From positions 82,236 to 146,235 of the forward strand of contig PLZD01000058.1 of assembly GCA_003151975.1 (NCBI GenBank): a DNA stretch of 64,000 nt. Direction: 5' to 3'. Origin of the DNA: Elusimicrobiota bacterium (GTDB taxonomy: Bacteria; Elusimicrobiota; Elusimicrobia; UBA1565; UBA9628). The position numbers were made by a program, and so were the translations under genes. Of the stretch, positions 41,639 to 50,719 are shown piece after piece; within the stretch, counting starts at the first letter, position 1, and each line of letters opens with the position of its first letter. A model generated the notes under the pieces. That model ran no database searches, was not told the origin of the DNA, and saw only the letters and a list, made by a program, of their open reading frames with translations.

Positions 41639-44287
41639 ATGATGACAACAACGACTAGGCTGACCTCCGCTTTCCTCTCGCTCTCCCTGCTCCTCGCCTC
41701 GATTACTCCGGCGACCCCCGCGCTGGCGGCCGAGACGCTCGCCGCTCCCGCGCGCTTGGCGCCCACGGTCCTGCCCGTGCGCAACGTCAGCTTCACCTAC
41801 TCTCCCGTCGCCGCCGAGATTCCGGCCATCAATGCCGCCGTCCAGCAGCTGGGACTTCAGACTCCTCAAGCCATCACGCCAACCGCCGAGCTCGCCCCGC
41901 AAGTCGTCATGGAAGCGACTTTGCCCGCTCCCCTGGCCTCGCTCGAGAACGCCGGCCCCGCGAACCTGACCTTCAACGCGTCGGCCTCCCAGCCCGCCGT
42001 CGAGCGCCAGTCTTGGACCGCGCGCCTCAAGGAGGCGATCAAGGGCGAGACGTCGTGGTCGCAGGTCTTCGATTTCTCGGGCCGAAACTCCTCGATCGAG
42101 TATCCCTCGGCTGCGTACGGCATCCGCCCTCTGCCGGCCCCGACTTTGCCGTCGGGCATCAAGCTCGATCCCCCGCCGGCAGCGCCCGAGACCAAGAAGG
42201 ACAAGGGCGTCACGATCGAAGGCTTTTTCGCGGTCCCCGGCTCCAAGACGCCCGGCGGCGTGTTCGAAGCGGGCCCGCGCCTGCTCAACGCCGATCCGAC
42301 CAGCGCCAAGGACGTCGAGCGCGCCCTGCGCGAGCTCGTCGATCTCGACGCGGCGCGCTACGGACTGGCGAGCAACGAGCTCACCACGGTCCACGCAGAG
42401 CTCAAGAAGTACGGCACGCACCAGACCGACACCGTTTTCGTGCTCTTCAATCAGACGCGCGAAAGCAAGAACCCCGACGGCACCGTCGAACGCGTGCCCG
42501 TGCATGGGACGCGGCTCTCCTTTACGGTCAAAAACGTCAACGGCCAGGCCGTGCTCTACTCCTCGATGGGCCAGCTCTACCCGAACATCGCCGTCAAAAC
42601 CGACCGCACTCAGACGGACGACCAGCTGAAGGAACAGGCGCAAAAGCGGCTGGGCATCCCCGCCAACTCTCCCTTCGAGCTGCGCTTCGTCGAGCGCAAG
42701 ATCATCTACTCGCAAGGCGCGTGGCACACCGCCAATCTCTACACGGTCGACGGCTATCCCGTCATGATCGCCGTCGACGTCGCGACCGGCGACACCTTCG
42801 CGTGGGACCCGCGCATGGGCTTTGATGCGGATACAGCGGCCAGCGCCGAGGCCGTGGGCCGCATCATCGGCCACGGCGAGAAGAACGATTCTCGCCCCAA
42901 CGGCAAAGCCGAGCTCGTGCCCCTGCCGATGAACAATCTCGAGATCACGATGGCCGACGGCAGCAAGGTCGTTACAAAAGACGGCAAGCTCGTCGTCGAG
43001 TCCAAGGACGGCAAAGACGTCGCCTTCACCGCCGCGCTCGAGGGCAGCTGGGCGCGCGTCATCGACGCGCAAGGCCGCACCCTCAAGATCAACGGCTCGG
43101 TCAAGCCGGGCACCGAGAGCGAGCACGCCTACAATCCGAAGGACGCCGAGGAGTGGGTCTACAACCTGATCAACGCCTTCCAGGGCGTCAACCGCGTGCA
43201 CGATTGGCTCTACGAGCGGTTCCCTGATAAGCGCATCAACAAGGCCATCAAGGTGACCGCCAACATCGACCAGGAGTGCAACGCCTACTACACTCCCGGC
43301 AGCCCGAGCCTGAATTTCTTCAAGTCGAGCGCCAACTGCTCCGACACCGGCCGGCCCGGCATCATCGCCCACGAGTACGGTCACTTCTGGGACGACATGA
43401 TCGGCGGCATCGTCAACGGCGGCCTCTCCGAGGGCTGGGGCGACATCCTGTCGATGTTCATCTTCGGCAGCCCCATCATCGGCGACGGCTTCCTCAAGAA
43501 CACCAGCGACGCCTTCCCCGCGAGCTTCCTCACGAAACTCGGCGTGTCCGCGTCGACTTTGCACGAGTGGGCCGACTCGGCGTCTAAGATTCCGCTAGTG
43601 GGCGACTCGCTCGAAAGCCTGCTGCGCCCGAGCTACATCCGGCATGGCGAGAACACTTACCAGTACAACGAGAACGACGAGGTCCATCAGCAGGGCGAGG
43701 CGTGGATGGGGTTTGCGTGGCAGCTGCGCAAATCGCTCATCGCCAAAATGGGCGAGGCGGCGGGCGCGGCACTTGCCGAGAGCCTGATCATCCCGACCAT
43801 GCTCGCCAAGGCCGGCGACATTCCGGCGGCGATGGCGCAGGTCCTGCTCAACGACATGGACAAGGGCGGCCTCATGCCGCACGAAGCCGAGATCCGCGCC
43901 GCGGCCAAGCTGCACGGCATCGACCTGCCGAGCAACCCCGGCAAGATCACGACCTTGGTCAACAAGACGATGGCGCCGCTGCGCCGCGTCTCGGTGCAGA
44001 CTGCTGTATCCGAACCTCAGACATCGGTCATCCCGACGCTCCAGGCCGGATTGGCTCCGCAAACGCCGGCCGTCTCGACGGTTCGCGCGAAGCTGACCTT
44101 CAGCGCGGGCGCGCTCGTGCGCGGGCAAGTCCGGAACGAGATCGAGAAGTACTGCGACTACCACGGGCTCAAGTACACGCTCAAGGAATACAAGGGCTGG
44201 CTGTCCTCGGACTTCCTCCTCACCGTCGAGGGACCCCAAGACAAGATTCAGTTCCTCTTGGATCAGCTCAAGCGCATCGCGCAGTAG
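41639..44287 (+). CDS. Secreted M4-type (thermolysin-like) metalloprotease with FTP propeptide
   Basis: 882 residues. Signal peptide (about 1-30, ending ALAA), a 180-residue Pro/Ala-rich N-terminal region, an FTP/PepSY-like propeptide (about 200-410, e.g. VHGTRLSFTVKNVNGQAVLY), and the gluzincin core with HEYGH (578-582) and the third zinc ligand Glu598 in LSEGWGD. Catalytic His is expected in the NDEVHQQGEAW region. A further C-terminal 100-residue domain ends in an ACT-like or propeptide-like fold. Probably secreted or surface-located and autoprocessed. Followed by a strong terminator. Confidence 0.9.
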   Translation: MMTTTTRLTSAFLSLSLLLASITPATPALAAETLAAPARLAPTVLPVRNVSFTYSPVAAEIPAINAAVQQLGLQTPQAITPTAELAPQVVMEATLPAPLASLENAGPANLTFNASASQPAVERQSWTARLKEAIKGETSWSQVFDFSGRNSSIEYPSAAYGIRPLPAPTLPSGIKLDPPPAAPETKKDKGVTIEGFFAVPGSKTPGGVFEAGPRLLNADPTSAKDVERALRELVDLDAARYGLASNELTTVHAELKKYGTHQTDTVFVLFNQTRESKNPDGTVERVPVHGTRLSFTVKNVNGQAVLYSSMGQLYPNIAVKTDRTQTDDQLKEQAQKRLGIPANSPFELRFVERKIIYSQGAWHTANLYTVDGYPVMIAVDVATGDTFAWDPRMGFDADTAASAEAVGRIIGHGEKNDSRPNGKAELVPLPMNNLEITMADGSKVVTKDGKLVVESKDGKDVAFTAALEGSWARVIDAQGRTLKINGSVKPGTESEHAYNPKDAEEWVYNLINAFQGVNRVHDWLYERFPDKRINKAIKVTANIDQECNAYYTPGSPSLNFFKSSANCSDTGRPGIIAHEYGHFWDDMIGGIVNGGLSEGWGDILSMFIFGSPIIGDGFLKNTSDAFPASFLTKLGVSASTLHEWADSASKIPLVGDSLESLLRPSYIRHGENTYQYNENDEVHQQGEAWMGFAWQLRKSLIAKMGEAAGAALAESLIIPTMLAKAGDIPAAMAQVLLNDMDKGGLMPHEAEIRAAAKLHGIDLPSNPGKITTLVNKTMAPLRRVSVQTAVSEPQTSVIPTLQAGLAPQTPAVSTVRAKLTFSAGALVRGQVRNEIEKYCDYHGLKYTLKEYKGWLSSDFLLTVEGPQDKIQFLLDQLKRIAQ

Positions 44288-44310
44288 AACCGATCCCTTC
44301 AGAGGGGCGT

Positions 44311-44347
44311 AAAACCCCGCGCATCGACATGCGCGGGGTTTTTTTTT
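44311..44347 (+). terminator. Rho-independent terminator
   Basis: 12-bp perfect stem AACCCCGCGCAT / ATGCGCGGGGTT with a CGAC loop, flanked by AAAA upstream and nine Ts from the stem end on (44339-44347). Lies 23 nt past the protease stop. The A-run makes it potentially bidirectional. Confidence 0.93.
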
Positions 44348-44348
44348 C

Positions 44349-44354
44349 TACACT
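44349..44354 (+). promoter_or_regulatory. -10 element of the TraF-like gene
   Basis: TACACT directly after the terminator T-run, 6 nt before the ATG at 44361; the terminator and next promoter are back to back. Confidence 0.48.
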
Positions 44355-44360
44355 AGACAC

Positions 44361-45623
44361 ATGAAAAACACGGCTTGGATGTCCTTGCTCGCCCTTCTCT
44401 GCGTCTCGACCGCCTCGGCGACGCCTTGGCACTCGTTCGGTCCGCGCGCGATGGGCATGGGCGGCGCGGGCGTGGCCCTGCCGCAAGCCGGCTTGAGCTC
44501 CTATTGGAATCCCGCCTCGCTGGGCCTGACCGACAATTCCTGGGGCGTCCAAATTCCCGTCGGCGTCCACGCGGTCGTCCAAGGGCCCGTGATTCAAGGC
44601 GCCAATGACATCAACCAGATTTCCCAGGACTGCCATAACGGCGGGCCCGGCACCGGGACCTGCAATCAGGCCAACATCAACGCCGCTCTGGCCACCTTGG
44701 GCTCGCCGAACAGCGGCGCGCTGATCGACGCGGGCGCCGGCGCCAACCTCAAGATCAAGAAGCTCTCTTTCTTCGTCGACAACTTCACCTATGCCGGCGC
44801 CATACCGAAGATCGACAACACCGCGGCCGACACGACGGCGGCGGCCTTCAACGCCAACAAAAACCAATCCCGGCTCACCCTGCGCGGGATTAGCGCGACC
44901 GAGTTCGGCGCCGGCTATGGTATGGAGCTTCCCTTCGCCAAGGGCGTGCTCGTGGGCGGCAATCTCAAGCTCATCAGCGCGAGGGTCGGCTATTACGATT
45001 ATTACCTCGACAACAACTCGAACTCGAGCGGCTCCGGCGGCTTCAAGAATTTCACGAGCGGCGCCAAGCAAAGCGTCAACGCCGGCGTCGACGTGGGCGT
45101 GCTCTGGGACCTCGGCAAGACTTTCGAGGTCGTGCCCATGCACCCGCGCATCGGCGTCACCGCGCGCGACATCAACAATCCTCAATTTGCCCAGCCCGAC
45201 CAGGCCAAGCTGGCCGGCGAGCCCAATCATTATTCGCTTCAGGGGCAATCAAGGCTGGGCGTGGCCATCAGCCCGTTCAAATTCTGGAACATCGTCGCCG
45301 ACGCGGACCTCACGCACAACCTGACGCCCGTCGACGGCGTCGTCTCCCAGACCATCGGCTTGGGCACCGAGGTCAACGTCTTCGACCGCGCGTGGCTCAA
45401 CATCCCGCTGCGCGCCGGCGTCTCGAAGAACATCGCGATGGCCGGAACCAAGACGGCCGTGTCCTTGGGCGGCGGGCTCAATTTCCTGCACGTCCATCTC
45501 GACGCATCGGCGATGGCGAGCCCCTCATCCCAATCGGTCCAGACCCAGGGAAAGTCCACGAAGATTCCCGGGGAACTTGGCGCCGCGGTCCAGTTGGGGC
45601 TCGTTTTCGGCGGCGCGAACTAG
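44361..45623 (+). CDS. Outer-membrane beta-barrel protein, TraF_2-like
   Basis: 420 residues. Signal peptide (1-20, ending ASAT). GPRAMGMGGAGVALPQAGLS followed by SYWNPASLGL is the start of the conjugal-transfer TraF-like/OMPP1-type barrels, and the rest is strands alternating polar and hydrophobic residues (LVGGNLKLISARVGYYDYYL, ending GLVFGGAN). Despite the name it need not be conjugative; no other transfer genes are present. Convergent with lptG, stops 3 bp apart. Confidence 0.82.
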   Translation: MKNTAWMSLLALLCVSTASATPWHSFGPRAMGMGGAGVALPQAGLSSYWNPASLGLTDNSWGVQIPVGVHAVVQGPVIQGANDINQISQDCHNGGPGTGTCNQANINAALATLGSPNSGALIDAGAGANLKIKKLSFFVDNFTYAGAIPKIDNTAADTTAAAFNANKNQSRLTLRGISATEFGAGYGMELPFAKGVLVGGNLKLISARVGYYDYYLDNNSNSSGSGGFKNFTSGAKQSVNAGVDVGVLWDLGKTFEVVPMHPRIGVTARDINNPQFAQPDQAKLAGEPNHYSLQGQSRLGVAISPFKFWNIVADADLTHNLTPVDGVVSQTIGLGTEVNVFDRAWLNIPLRAGVSKNIAMAGTKTAVSLGGGLNFLHVHLDASAMASPSSQSVQTQGKSTKIPGELGAAVQLGLVFGGAN

Positions 45624-45626
45624 CGC

Positions 45627-46706
45627 CTAACCTTCGTACTCGAAGCGCTTGATCAGGAAGAGCGCCAGGCCCGCGAAGATGATGTTGGCCATCCACGCGG
45701 CCACGGGCGGGGGCAGGTAGCCGGCGTTTCCGAGGTCCTGGCCGATCACCATGAACCAGAGGAACGCAAACGAGAGGCCGAACGCGGCGAAGAAGTTGAT
45801 GATCTTCGAGAGCCGGCGCAGGCGCAGGGCCACGGGGATGCCCAGTCCGCAGATGATGAAATTGGTGAAGGGGTAGGCCACCTTCGCGTAGGCGGCGACG
45901 TCGAGCTCGCGGGCCGAGATGCCGAGGTGCGCGATGCGCTCCCTATATTTTTTCATTTCCCTTAGGCTAATTTCGTCCGGGTTGCGCGTGCGCGGGATCA
46001 GATTGCGCGGCGGCACGACGAAATCCGAGGGCTTTTCTTTAAAGGCCTTCTGGACCCTCTTGCCGTTGGTCGTGACGCGTTCGACGCCGTCGAAGAAAAT
46101 CCAGCGGCCAGACGCCTCGTTCCACTTGGCGAGATTGGCGTCGAGCTGGCTCTCGATGCCGCGGGCGCCGATCTTCTCCCAGATCGGCCGCTCCATGGAG
46201 CCTTCCTTCACGGAAAAATACTTGGCCTGGATGAATTCGTCGGGCCCGCCGATGAGGGCGATGTTGTAGTACTTGTCCCACTCCCACTCGGGGTGGATGT
46301 AGTCCTGCCATAACCTCTGAGCTCGCGCGTAAGAAACCGGAAGTACCGTCTCCTGCGCGATGAAGCTTCCCACCGTCACGATCATGGCGCAGCCAAGCAG
46401 CGGCTTCCAGAAATCCTTGGTCTCGAAGCCGCTGGCTTGCGCGGCGAGCCATTCCCCGCTTTGCACGAAACCCGTCAGCGCGAAGAGGGTTGCCATGAGC
46501 GTCGCCATCGGGATCACGCGGATCGACCAATACGGCACTTCGAGCCATAAATACTGCACGATGACCCACAAGGACGCCTTGCTCTTGAGCAGGATGCTCA
46601 TCTTGTCGAACATGTCTCCAAGGAAGATCAGCAATGAGAACAGCGCCAAGCCCGAGAGGAAGGGCAGGAAAAAGCGCTTGGCCATGTACCAGGTGAAGAT
46701 CTTCAT
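45627..46706 (-). CDS. lptG: LPS export permease LptG (YjgP/YjgQ family)
   Basis: 359 residues. Six transmembrane helices, three before and three after a periplasmic beta-jellyroll (about residues 100-265). N-terminal YMAKRFFLPFLSGLALFSLL and the coupling region PMATLMATLFALTGFVQSGEW (split here for length) are typical. The last helices contain FAAFGLSFAFLWFMVIGQDLG. With LptF and LptB it extracts LPS from the inner membrane. Assignment of F versus G between the two adjacent genes is by sequence style only. Starts 3 nt after the lptF stop. Confidence 0.88.
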   Translation of the reverse strand: MKIFTWYMAKRFFLPFLSGLALFSLLIFLGDMFDKMSILLKSKASLWVIVQYLWLEVPYWSIRVIPMATLMATLFALTGFVQSGEWLAAQASGFETKDFWKPLLGCAMIVTVGSFIAQETVLPVSYARAQRLWQDYIHPEWEWDKYYNIALIGGPDEFIQAKYFSVKEGSMERPIWEKIGARGIESQLDANLAKWNEASGRWIFFDGVERVTTNGKRVQKAFKEKPSDFVVPPRNLIPRTRNPDEISLREMKKYRERIAHLGISARELDVAAYAKVAYPFTNFIICGLGIPVALRLRRLSKIINFFAAFGLSFAFLWFMVIGQDLGNAGYLPPPVAAWMANIIFAGLALFLIKRFEYEG

Positions 46707-46709
46707 GAT

Positions 46710-47798
46710 CTATTGTGTCGAAACCCTGCGCGTCAGTTGGATGCCGAGCAGCAGGCCCACGGCGTCGGCAATCCACGGCGCGGTGGTGGCCAGGTTTTCG
46801 TGGCGGCGGCCCAGCGCGATGCCGTAAGCCAGAAGGCCGTAGAACACGAACAGAATCACGAGACTCATCCCAAATCCCTGCCCGCGGCTGTAGCGGCCCG
46901 CCTTGAGACTCAGCGGCACCGCGATCCAGAAGAAGACGAAGGGCGAAAGCGCGCCCGCGGAACGCACCGCGAGCTCGACGGTGTACTCGATGCGGTGCTG
47001 CGGCGTGGTCTGCGGATCGGCGATGAGGCTCTTGAGCTTGGCCGAGGTCATCTCCTGGATGTCCGGAAAGCGCTCCAGGCCCGACGAGGACAGCGGGATC
47101 GTGACGAGGTAGCGCTTGAAATTGCCCGCGGTCAGGGTCTGCGGATTCTTATTGGGCAGCTGGATCTCTCCGTCGTCAAGTTCCAGAGTGACATCCTTAC
47201 CTTTTTCTAAGGTCAGCTTGCCCGAGATCGCGTCGACCGTGACGCCGCGCGCGTGCTCGTCCTGCCGGACGAGGTAGACCCCGGAAAGCCGGCCGGTCTT
47301 CTTGTCGACGTCGCGGGCGAACAGCTTCCAGGAGCCCAAAGTCATGAAGGAGCGCGGCTCGAGGTCGACGCGCTCGCTGATCTGGCGGCCGGCCGCGTCG
47401 AGCTGGTTGCGGAAAGAGTGGAAGCCCTCGGGGCTCGTTTTGTGATTGAGAAAGGCCAGGCCCGCGGTGAGCATGACCGCCATCACGAGAAACGGCCAGC
47501 TGATGTCGAGAAACGAGAAGCCGCACGCGCGCAGGGCCATGATCTCGCCGCCCTCGGAGAGCTGGCCGAGCACCAGCAGCAGGGCCACGACGAAGGCCAT
47601 GGGCACCGCGAGGCTCGAGATGAACGGCAGCAGGCGCGCGAAACACGCCACGATCCACAGCGGCGAGATGCCCTTCATGACCGCCATGTTGAAGAGCCGA
47701 AGGAACTGGTTCATCAGCAGGACGGTGGAAAAGATGATCAAGCACAGGGCGAACACCGGCAAGAACATCTTCATAAAGTAGCGCGGCAGTATCGGCAT
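46710..47798 (-). CDS. lptF: LPS export permease LptF (YjgP/YjgQ family)
   Basis: 362 residues. Same six-helix plus jellyroll layout: YFMKMFLPVFALCLIIFST, PMAFVVALLLVLGQLSEGGE with the E-I-M-A-L-R-A-C-G coupling helix, then a periplasmic domain (about 110-265) and three C-terminal helices. First gene of the lptFG pair, with its own promoter. Presence implies an outer membrane with LPS or a similar lipid. Confidence 0.9.
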   Translation of the reverse strand: MPILPRYFMKMFLPVFALCLIIFSTVLLMNQFLRLFNMAVMKGISPLWIVACFARLLPFISSLAVPMAFVVALLLVLGQLSEGGEIMALRACGFSFLDISWPFLVMAVMLTAGLAFLNHKTSPEGFHSFRNQLDAAGRQISERVDLEPRSFMTLGSWKLFARDVDKKTGRLSGVYLVRQDEHARGVTVDAISGKLTLEKGKDVTLELDDGEIQLPNKNPQTLTAGNFKRYLVTIPLSSSGLERFPDIQEMTSAKLKSLIADPQTTPQHRIEYTVELAVRSAGALSPFVFFWIAVPLSLKAGRYSRGQGFGMSLVILFVFYGLLAYGIALGRRHENLATTAPWIADAVGLLLGIQLTRRVSTQ

Positions 47799-47806
47799 GC
47801 AGGATT

Positions 47807-47812
47807 ATTCTA
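47807..47812 (-). promoter_or_regulatory. -10 element of lptF
   Basis: TAGAAT within TATAGAAT on the minus strand, 8 nt before the ATG at 47798. The palindromic TTGCAA at 47818-47823 also belongs to the divergent promoter. Confidence 0.45.
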
Positions 47813-47817
47813 TAAAA

Positions 47818-47846
47818 TTGCAATGCCTACTTAAGTCTGCTAGGAT
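47818..47846 (+). promoter_or_regulatory. Sigma70-type promoter of the receiver gene
   Basis: TTGCAA (47818-47823), 17-bp spacer, TAGGAT (47841-47846). The ATG at 47863 is 16 nt further, with GGAAGGA as ribosome-binding site. Confidence 0.65.
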
Positions 47847-47862
47847 GGATTGGAAGGACCCC

Positions 47863-48234
47863 ATGGCTAAGAAGATCCTCATCATCGACGACGACCTCAC
47901 CATCTGCGCGCTGTTGGAAGACACTTTGGCGGCCGCCGGCTACGAGACCGACGTCACGCACGACGCGGTGAAGGGCATTGAGGCGGCGCTGGGCGAAAGC
48001 CAGCCGGACTTGATCCTGCTCGACATGCAGATGCCCGGCGGGGGTGCTACCGTCTTCATCCAGCTCGGCCAGGACAAGCGCACCAAGGACATCCCCGTTT
48101 TCTTCACGACCGCGCTGCCCGAGAGCGAAGTGCTCGGCCAGATCCCGAACAACCCGCAGTGCAAAGGCTATTTCCCGAAGCCCTTCAATTTCTCCGCCAT
48201 GCTGCCCGCCATCGAAAAAGCCGTCTCCAAGTAG
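47863..48234 (+). CDS. Stand-alone receiver protein
   Basis: 123 residues. Asp9-11 pocket, phospho-acceptor Asp54 (LILLDMQMPGG), Thr83 (FFTTALPE), Lys106 (YFPKPFN). Receiver only. ATG 47863 is favoured by GGAAGGA upstream; an ATG at 47845 overlaps the -10. Ten nt before the M20 dipeptidase gene and probably co-transcribed with it. Confidence 0.88.
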   Translation: MAKKILIIDDDLTICALLEDTLAAAGYETDVTHDAVKGIEAALGESQPDLILLDMQMPGGGATVFIQLGQDKRTKDIPVFFTTALPESEVLGQIPNNPQCKGYFPKPFNFSAMLPAIEKAVSK

Positions 48235-48244
48235 AGGACTTCAA

Positions 48245-49636
48245 ATGAGCATCGACAAAACCCTCGCCTACGCGCGGGAAAACCAGGACGATTTCGTCTC
48301 CGACCTCAAGCACCTCGTCAAGATCCCGAGCGTGAGCTTTCCCGGCTTCGACGCCAAGCGCGTCGAGGAATCCGCCGCCGCCGTGGCAGCACTTCTCAAA
48401 AGCCGCGGCCTCGAGAACATCGAGATCATAAAACTCCCGGGCGCGCATCCTTATGTCTACGCCGACTGGCTGCACGCGCCCAACGCGCCGACCCTGCTGC
48501 TCTACGCCCACCACGACGTCCAGCCCGCGGGCCGCGAGGAGCTGTGGAAATCGCCGCCGTTTACGGCCACCGAGCGCGGCGGCCGGCTTTACGGCCGGGG
48601 TGCCGCCGACGACAAGGCGGGCGTGGTCGTGCACACGAGCGCGATTTCCTCATACCTTAAAACCGCGGGCTCCTTGCCGGTCAACGTGAAAGTCATCATC
48701 GAGGGCGAGGAGGAGTGCGGCTCCGACCACCTCGAGGAGTTTCTGTCGAAGTACAAAGACAAAATGCAGGCCGACATCATGGTGCTGACCGACACGGGCA
48801 ACTACGACATCGGCGTGCCCTCGATCACCACCGCCCTGCGCGGCCTCGTCGCGTTGGATGTGACCGTCAAATCCGCCGACCATCCGCTGCACTCAGGGAT
48901 GTGGGGCGGGCCGCTCGTCGATCCCATCCAGGCGCTGGCCAAGATGATCGCCTCGGTCACCGACAAGAACGGCCGCTTGGCCATCCCGGGCCTATGGAAC
49001 AAAGTGCGCAAGCTCACCAAAGTCGAAGAGAAGAGCATGAAGTCCCTGCGCTACACCGAGAAAGATTTCCGCAAGCAGTCGGGCATACTAAAGTCAACGA
49101 AGGTGATCGGGAATCACGATCTGCTGCGCTCGATGTGGTACGAGCCCACCTTCTCGGTCAACGCGATCCAGGCCTCGACCAAAAAGGACTGCGCCAACAT
49201 CATCAACGAATCGGCGTGGTGCCACCTGGGCATCCGCATCGTGCAGAACATGGACCCCAAAGCTACGCTCAACGCGCTCAAGAAGCATCTCGTGAAGAAC
49301 GCGCCCTGGGGCGTCAGCGTGGAATTCTCCGGCGAGTCGACTAACCCGGCGTGGACCACGGTGCCCGAGAGCAAGGTCTTCCAAGCCGCCGCGAAGGCCT
49401 TGGCCAAGGGCTTCGGCACCAAGGACACGGTGTTCATGGGCTGCGGCGGGTCGATTCCGTTCGTCGGACCTTTCTCGAAAGTGCTCGGCGGAGCGCCGGC
49501 GCTCTTGATCGGCGTGGAAGATCCCTACACGAACCCGCACAGCGAGAACGAGAGCGTGCACCTCGGGGACTTCGCGAAGTCGATCCTGTCCGCGATCCAC
49601 CTCTACGACGAGTTGGCGCCGCTGTCCTGCAACTAG
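48245..49636 (+). CDS. M20-family dipeptidase/peptidase (cytosolic)
   Basis: 463 residues, no signal peptide. Di-zinc site: LLLYAHHDVQPAG, GRGAADDKAGVV, IEGEEECGSDHL, Asp in LTDTGNYD, and a late His in NPHSENESVHLG. Lid-domain insertion about 190-370. Closest in style to the carnosinase-like M20 dipeptidases (PepV/CNDP group). It hydrolyses di- or short peptides. ATG 48245 follows AGAGGA. Confidence 0.92.
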   Translation: MSIDKTLAYARENQDDFVSDLKHLVKIPSVSFPGFDAKRVEESAAAVAALLKSRGLENIEIIKLPGAHPYVYADWLHAPNAPTLLLYAHHDVQPAGREELWKSPPFTATERGGRLYGRGAADDKAGVVVHTSAISSYLKTAGSLPVNVKVIIEGEEECGSDHLEEFLSKYKDKMQADIMVLTDTGNYDIGVPSITTALRGLVALDVTVKSADHPLHSGMWGGPLVDPIQALAKMIASVTDKNGRLAIPGLWNKVRKLTKVEEKSMKSLRYTEKDFRKQSGILKSTKVIGNHDLLRSMWYEPTFSVNAIQASTKKDCANIINESAWCHLGIRIVQNMDPKATLNALKKHLVKNAPWGVSVEFSGESTNPAWTTVPESKVFQAAAKALAKGFGTKDTVFMGCGGSIPFVGPFSKVLGGAPALLIGVEDPYTNPHSENESVHLGDFAKSILSAIHLYDELAPLSCN

Positions 49637-49637
49637 C

Positions 49638-50663
49638 CTAGAAGCGCGGGCACTTCGTCGATCCCCAGTTGCGCCGGCTGACATGCCGGTTGATCCGGAT
49701 GCTCGGCAGGGTGATGCAGCGCAGGAACTTGCAGCGCTCCTCCGTGTCGAGCCCGAACGTGACGACCTCCGCGTGCTCGTCGGCGGGCTTGCCAGGGACC
49801 ACGACCGGCGGGTTCTGCTTCTCGTCGAGCTTGCTGACGTACATCGAGACGTGCACGAACTTGTACTGGTCGTAGTCCGCCTTTTTCTCGGGGTGCTTGG
49901 GGTCGGGATCGGGTCCCGACGTGCCGTCCTTGTTGGCGCCGTCGGCGTCGATGTCGACGTCCTCGACTGACACGATCTTGCCTTTCTCCGCGAGCTTCTT
50001 GATGATGAAGTCGCGCGCGCCCTCGGCGCGCAGCTGGCTTAACTGCTTAAAGCTCTTGTCGGCCGCCTTGCCGGTGTTCTTGTAGCGGCTGGCCGATGAC
50101 TCGATGCTGATGTGCTCGATCTTGCCGTCCTTGCCCGCCGATTCGGCGGCCTGATCGACGATCGACGACAAATAGCCCGCGTCGCACGAGTTCTCGTCGA
50201 CTACCCAATCGTTGTCCGAGAACAGCGAGTGGAAGTCGGGGCTCGGGATGGTGTCGACCGTGAATGAGGGCGCCTGCTCGATTTTCTTGTCGGGCGTGCC
50301 GGGATCTCCCCACTGCTTCTCGCGAATGACTTCGCCGCGCTTTTCTTTGAGCGCGAGCTCGGGGTGCTTCTTCTTGACCTCGTCGAGGTCGCTGTTGGCG
50401 AGGATGACTCTTATGTCGACGCCGTCGACCTTCTCTTTATATTTGCCGCTGTGGCGATTCTCGGCGTCGATCTTGGCCATCTTCGTCGCGATGGCCTTAA
50501 TAAGGAAGGTCTTCTCGTCGTCCGTGAGGCTCGCGTAGTCCTTGTCCTTCGAGGCCAATTTCTCGGCCTTGCGCTCGAACTTCGTGGTTTTGACTTCGGT
50601 GAGCTGAGAGAAGACGGGCAGGGCGCAAATGAGAATCGCCAAGAGCGGGAGAATGCTTTTCAT
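49638..50663 (-). CDS. Secreted OmpA-C-like domain protein
   Basis: 341 residues. Signal peptide (1-19, ending PVFS|Q). Charged helical N-terminal part, then an OmpA/MotB-like C-terminal fold with LSQLRAEGARDFIIKKLAEKG corresponding to the LSxxRAxxVxxxL helix and YKFVHVSMYV to the last strand. The peptidoglycan-contacting Asp of the usual HTD motif is not present (SSASRYKNTG), so wall binding is doubtful. The region between holds an acidic DADGANKDGTSGPDPDP loop that may bind calcium. Convergent with the dipeptidase gene. Confidence 0.68.
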   Translation of the reverse strand: MKSILPLLAILICALPVFSQLTEVKTTKFERKAEKLASKDKDYASLTDDEKTFLIKAIATKMAKIDAENRHSGKYKEKVDGVDIRVILANSDLDEVKKKHPELALKEKRGEVIREKQWGDPGTPDKKIEQAPSFTVDTIPSPDFHSLFSDNDWVVDENSCDAGYLSSIVDQAAESAGKDGKIEHISIESSASRYKNTGKAADKSFKQLSQLRAEGARDFIIKKLAEKGKIVSVEDVDIDADGANKDGTSGPDPDPKHPEKKADYDQYKFVHVSMYVSKLDEKQNPPVVVPGKPADEHAEVVTFGLDTEERCKFLRCITLPSIRINRHVSRRNWGSTKCPRF

Positions 50664-50687
50664 GAGGGGCCTCCTGCGTCAACCCCA

Positions 50688-50716
50688 AGTGTAGGCCCAG
50701 TCGGTCCGGGCGTCAA
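50688..50716 (-). promoter_or_regulatory. Promoter of the OmpA-like gene
   Basis: On the minus strand TTGACG, 17-bp spacer, TACACT, then a 24-nt gap with AGGAGG before the ATG at 50663. An example of a conventional leader with a strong ribosome-binding site. Confidence 0.72.
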
Positions 50717-50719
50717 GGC

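Noticed and set aside
41618..43564. A 648-codon open frame on the minus strand inside the M4 protease gene
   Set aside because: Composition is typical of antisense frames; the plus strand encodes a clear metalloprotease with HEYGH and its third ligand.
44361..45623. TraF-like gene as evidence for a conjugative element
   Set aside because: The TraF_2-type barrel family is widespread outside conjugation, and no relaxase, coupling protein or mating-pair genes occur in the window.
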